A DNA stretch of 34,803 bases from an uncultured Synergistales bacterium. GTDB lineage: Bacteria > Synergistota > Synergistia > Synergistales > Aminobacteriaceae. Under the pieces are notes generated by a model. The model was not told where the DNA came from. It made no database searches and was given only the letters and a program-made list of their open reading frames with translations. Shown here piece by piece: positions 32,859-34,803 of the stretch (position 1 is its first letter; every line of letters starts with the position of its first letter). The stretch is taken from NCBI GenBank assembly GCA_905233455.1, contig CAJOES010000015.1:1-34803 (forward strand), written 5' to 3'. Position numbers and translations under genes: made by a program.

Positions 32859-33062
32859 GTGATAAGAATAAAACTATATGACGATGGCGGACACGAGATA
32901 ACTACCCCTGCAATGCTGAAGGTGTTAAAGGCTGTGGCGGGGCTTGTTGCTGATGTTGAAACCGGGCAGAAAGAGCCTGAAGAGGACACATACGACGATA
33001 TTATCGTTTATGACGACGACGGCAACAGGATAACCAACATTGCAACGCTGAGAGCTATATGA
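32859..33062 (+). CDS. Small acidic protein with an internal repeat, upstream of a toxin remnant
   Basis: I do not recognise a family. The protein consists of two related units, IRIKLYDDGGHEITTPAMLK and IIVYDDDGNRITNIATLRAI (both YDD-G-x-x-IT followed by a short helix), joined by an acidic linker (KEPEEDTYDD). The start is unclear. The frame begins with TTG at 32829 inside the terminator T run, which is implausible. GTG at 32859 follows ATGAG, and no ATG exists in frame. The second unit ends exactly where the YafQ-like toxin fragment begins in another frame. An antitoxin role is possible from position only; it does not look like DinJ or RelB. Confidence 0.45.
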   Translation: MIRIKLYDDGGHEITTPAMLKVLKAVAGLVADVETGQKEPEEDTYDDIIVYDDDGNRITNIATLRAI

Positions 33063-33239
33063 TTCTCCCCTACCTCCTGAATGGAAAGATCACCAGCTTA
33101 AAGGGATCAGAAGCGAGATAAGGGAGTGCCATATAAAAGGTGATTTACTGCTTGTGTACAGAATAAATTACGACGGCACTGCTGAGGATATCACGTTTCT
33201 TAGGGAGGTATTCATTCAGAAATATTTTCGGGAAGATAG
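33052..33239 (+). pseudogene. Remnant of a YafQ-type (RelE superfamily) mRNA interferase toxin
   Basis: Translating from 33052 gives ELYDSPLPPEWKDHQLKG, then IRECHIKGDLLLVYRI and EDITFLR, the central and C-terminal core of YafQ toxins (typical pattern PLPPxYxDHxLKGxxxxxRECHI then DxLLVYKI). The N-terminal about 40 residues are missing, and TGA at 33049 closes the frame upstream. After TFLR the expected ending HSEIF appears only in another frame (33213 onward), so a second frameshift is present. The gene is broken at both ends and no ATG start exists. It is a decayed toxin, apparently joined to the upstream repeat protein by a deletion. Confidence 0.7.
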
Positions 33240-33264
33240 ACGACATCACCGCAAAAATAAAGTA

Positions 33265-33300
33265 AAAACCTCCTCATGATACAATAAGGGAGGTTTTGTT
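33265..33300 (+). terminator. Intrinsic terminator after the toxin remnant
   Basis: The 9-bp arms AAAACCTCC (33265-33273) and GGAGGTTTT (33289-33297) are perfectly complementary, with the T run at the end. Confidence 0.8.
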
Positions 33301-33348
33301 ATCGGTTTCATATGTTTATGAAAAAATTGTGAACGTGTGCGAAAAAAT

Positions 33349-33465
33349 AACAAGGCCGTGATATAATATTAATCACCAAAATAAAACTATGCACGTAACC
33401 GCCTTGTTACGTGGTAATTATATCACATTGAATTTTAGGCGTGAACTTTTACGTGCAGGTTTTTT
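33349..33465 (+). promoter_or_regulatory. Pilin promoter and structured leader with competing inverted repeats
   Basis: TGATATAAT (33359-33367) is an extended -10. It lies inside the palindrome GTGATataatattaATCAC (33358-33376) and is also one arm of a perfect 10-bp inverted repeat with ATTATATCAC (33417-33426). In the leader CACGTAAC (33392-33399) can pair with GTTACGTG (33406-33413, six-base loop). TGCACGTAA (33390-33398) can instead pair with TTACGTGCA (33449-33457), which is followed by GG and six T. AACAAGGC (33349-33356) also matches GCCTTGTT (33401-33408). The arrangement resembles alternative anti-terminator and terminator structures. No known riboswitch consensus was recognised. Confidence 0.5.
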
Positions 33466-33545
33466 CTTTCTGCGGTTGTCCGGTTGTTGGTTTGGGGACG
33501 GGGAAACCCGCTAACGATAAGCATTTTAAGGAGGAAAAAAGAATC

Positions 33546-34103
33546 ATGAAGAAAACACGTAAAGGATTCACTTTAGTAGAATTACTGATTGTTGTAGCGA
33601 TAATTGGCGTACTTGCAGCTACAATGACAATGTCAAGCACGGACGCTGTTGACGCGGCAGGAGCAAATAATATTCTGAACAATCTACAGAGCATGAGAAC
33701 TGCCGCAATGGAAATGTACACAGAAGATTCTGTTGTGGCGTCAGGAACAGTTATAGCATTGGACGGTACAATAACTGCAAACCCTGAAACTACTAAAAAC
33801 GCATTAACTATACTTGCAGGGTATCTTGGGAAAAAAGGTACAGGTACTAACGCATCATTAGGCAACGCGGCAGGGAAATACACAATAGTTGCCAGTAATG
33901 TAGCGTGGTATGTTGTTTATCACCTCGCAGATTCGGATACTGCCGGAGTAAGGAAAAAACTTGCGGCTAAAGCTACTGCCTCAGATTTGTACGGCTCAAA
34001 GGAGGCTCCAGTAACTACCGCTAATGCAGAATGCTTCTCTGCTTACTACGAAAATAAGCAAGGCAATGAGGCAGAAGTTTACATTGGCCTGAAAGTACGT
34101 TAA
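33546..34103 (+). CDS. Type IV prepilin (major-pilin-like), copy 1
   Basis: This is a class of short prepilin with a six-residue leader and cleavage/methylation site MKKTRKG-FTLVE, Glu5 of the mature chain and the hydrophobic helix FTLVELLIVVAIIGVLAA. The remaining C-terminal domain is Thr/Ala-rich (GANNILNNLQSMRTAAMEMY) and includes the segment SNVAWYVVYHLADSDTAGV, which recurs in copy 2. The frame extends upstream to 33441, but the ATG at 33546 with AAGGAGG at 33528-33534 gives a proper leader and 185 residues. No pilus assembly genes (pilB, pilC, pilD, pilQ) are in the window. The major or minor role is not established. Confidence 0.9.
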   Translation: MKKTRKGFTLVELLIVVAIIGVLAATMTMSSTDAVDAAGANNILNNLQSMRTAAMEMYTEDSVVASGTVIALDGTITANPETTKNALTILAGYLGKKGTGTNASLGNAAGKYTIVASNVAWYVVYHLADSDTAGVRKKLAAKATASDLYGSKEAPVTTANAECFSAYYENKQGNEAEVYIGLKVR

Positions 34104-34138
34104 TGCTGATGAAAGGACAGAAAAGGAGGACAAACACA

Positions 34139-34661
34139 ATGAAGAGAACACATAAAGGCTTTACCCTCGTAGAATTATTGATTGTCGTAGCGATTATCGG
34201 TGTGCTTGCTGTTACTATGACCATGTCGAGCACTGAAGCAATAGACAAGGCAGGAGCTAATACTATCGTCAGCAACTTGAACAGCATGAAAACTGCCGCA
34301 ATGAGCATGTATATGGACAGGCCGGAGTTTGCAAAACTTGAAATAACATTTGCACTTAAAAACGGTAATGCAACGGGAGTATCTGGAGAAACTGTGGAAA
34401 AAGTACTAGCGAAGTATCTGGGAAAGACAGCTACCTCTCTTATCAATACAGATGATACGGACAGACAGCGGAGTAACAACATGGTACGTCGTCTATATGA
34501 TTGATACTTCTGACAGTGCAGGAGTAAAGGCACAGTTGGCCGCTAATGCCGGAAAAACAGAACTTATAGGAGCAGCAGCGGGAACATTTGCGGCACTTAA
34601 TGATGAGAGTGTAACTGATTACGCTGCGACTAATACTTACGCCGCATTAAGAGTATTCTAA
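34139..34661 (+). pseudogene. Type IV prepilin copy 2, frameshifted by a GACA tandem duplication
   Basis: The first frame (34139-34504) begins MKRTHKG-FTLVELLIVVAIIGVLA with AAAAGGAGGA upstream and tracks copy 1 up to KYLGKTATSLINTDDTD, then runs into an out-of-frame tail and stops. The rest of the pilin (SGVTTWYVVYMIDTSDSAGV to the end AATNTYAALRVF) is open in the next frame to 34661. The junction holds GACAGACAG at 34460-34468. Deleting one GACA joins the frames as TDDTDSGVTTWYVVY, exactly parallel to copy 1. The full protein would be 173 residues. As given, the protein lacks its C-terminal domain. No decay is visible elsewhere, so the change is recent, reversible or an error. Confidence 0.88.
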
Positions 34662-34720
34662 AAGCAAAATACTCTGTCAGAAATGGCAGATGTAACCTAC
34701 AGCCAAACAACCAACGCATA

Positions 34721-34750
34721 AGAGTCTTCCACACGGGAGGCTCTTTCTTT
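34721..34750 (+). terminator. Intrinsic terminator of the pilin operon
   Basis: AGAGTCTTCC (34721-34730) pairs fully with GGGAGGCTCT (34735-34744), counting G-U pairs, around an ACAC loop and is followed by TTCTTTAT. Confidence 0.85.
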
Positions 34751-34766
34751 ATGCCTTCACACGCAC

Positions 34767-34797
34767 ACAAAAAAATTCCCCCTGTCTCCAGAGGGAT
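34767..34797 (-). terminator. Minus-strand terminator of a gene beyond the right edge
   Basis: On the minus strand CCCTCTG pairs with CAGGGGG (one G-U) around GAGA, followed by AATTTTTTT. It implies a minus-strand gene ending just past the window, convergent with the pilins. Confidence 0.7.
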
Positions 34798-34803
34798 ATA
34801 TAT

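Noticed and set aside
33380-33545. Known riboswitch (for example cyclic di-GMP class I) in the pilin leader
   Set aside because: The conserved core sequences of that class, such as the GACGCAAAGCC-like segment, were not found; only inverted repeats are visible.
34440-34510. Programmed ribosomal frameshifting in prepilin copy 2
   Set aside because: There is no slippery heptamer or clear downstream pseudoknot at the junction. A GACA duplication explains the shift exactly.

Overview
The window (34.8 kb, no rRNA, CRISPR array or insertion sequence recognised) looks like chromosome from an anaerobic, probably gut-associated bacterium. I favour Synergistota. The evidence is the style of the short type IV prepilins (GFTLVELLIVVAIIGVLAATMTMSS), a Tat-exported fumarate-reductase-like flavoprotein, and the many solute-binding-protein transporters. 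This is inference from memory of family styles, not a database result.

Left part (1-7420, all + strand): a GH3 beta-N-acetylhexosaminidase-like gene cut by the window edge, a GH13 alpha-glucosidase and a cupin sugar 3,4-ketoisomerase-like gene (FdtA/WxcM type) form one tight operon. The ketoisomerase reading frame carries a run of ten G near its start. After a terminator come cheV, an unrecognised 234-residue protein, the housekeeping sigma factor rpoD, and a two-TM potassium-channel-like protein with an RCK/TrkA-N domain. As given, rpoD is broken by an apparent 19-nt deletion in region 2.

Middle (7420-16100): an isolated C-terminal piece of a Type IIL (MmeI-like) restriction-methylation enzyme, an ADP-ribosylglycohydrolase plus DUF362 pair, tRNA-Arg(CCG), a solitary GT10 fucosyltransferase-like gene, an orphan NuoL/MrpD-type proton channel subunit with an aldo/keto reductase, and a small housekeeping cluster (HIT protein, rpsU, YqeY, secreted transglutaminase-like protein).

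Carbohydrate/polyol region (16145-32830): minus-strand genes encode a mannitol/fructuronate dehydrogenase-family enzyme, a zinc polyol dehydrogenase, an unknown protein, and a complete CUT2 (ribose/galactose type) ABC transporter led by an SDR dehydrogenase. A Tat-exported flavoprotein is divergent from a ROK repressor, followed by a PfkB sugar kinase (tagatose-kinase-like). A second CUT2 transporter on the + strand has one binding protein, two different permeases and an ATPase with a degenerate second site. Together they can import a sugar or sugar alcohol, oxidise it with NAD(P)-dependent dehydrogenases and phosphorylate it. A 9-bp sequence shared by the SDR-operon promoter and the ROK/flavoprotein intergenic region suggests common control by the ROK protein. 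Each transporter has an intrinsic terminator directly after its binding-protein gene, which would make the binding protein the most abundant component.

Right end (32830-34803): a small repeat-containing protein fused to the debris of a YafQ-type toxin, then two tandem type IV prepilin genes behind an unusually structured leader. The second prepilin is out of frame because of a 4-bp tandem duplication (GACAGACA); removing one copy restores the reading frame exactly. The G10 tract, the duplicated GACA and the rpoD deletion are the most interesting signals. The first two are plausible contingency (phase-variation) sites on surface functions, but assembly or read error has to be excluded for all three.
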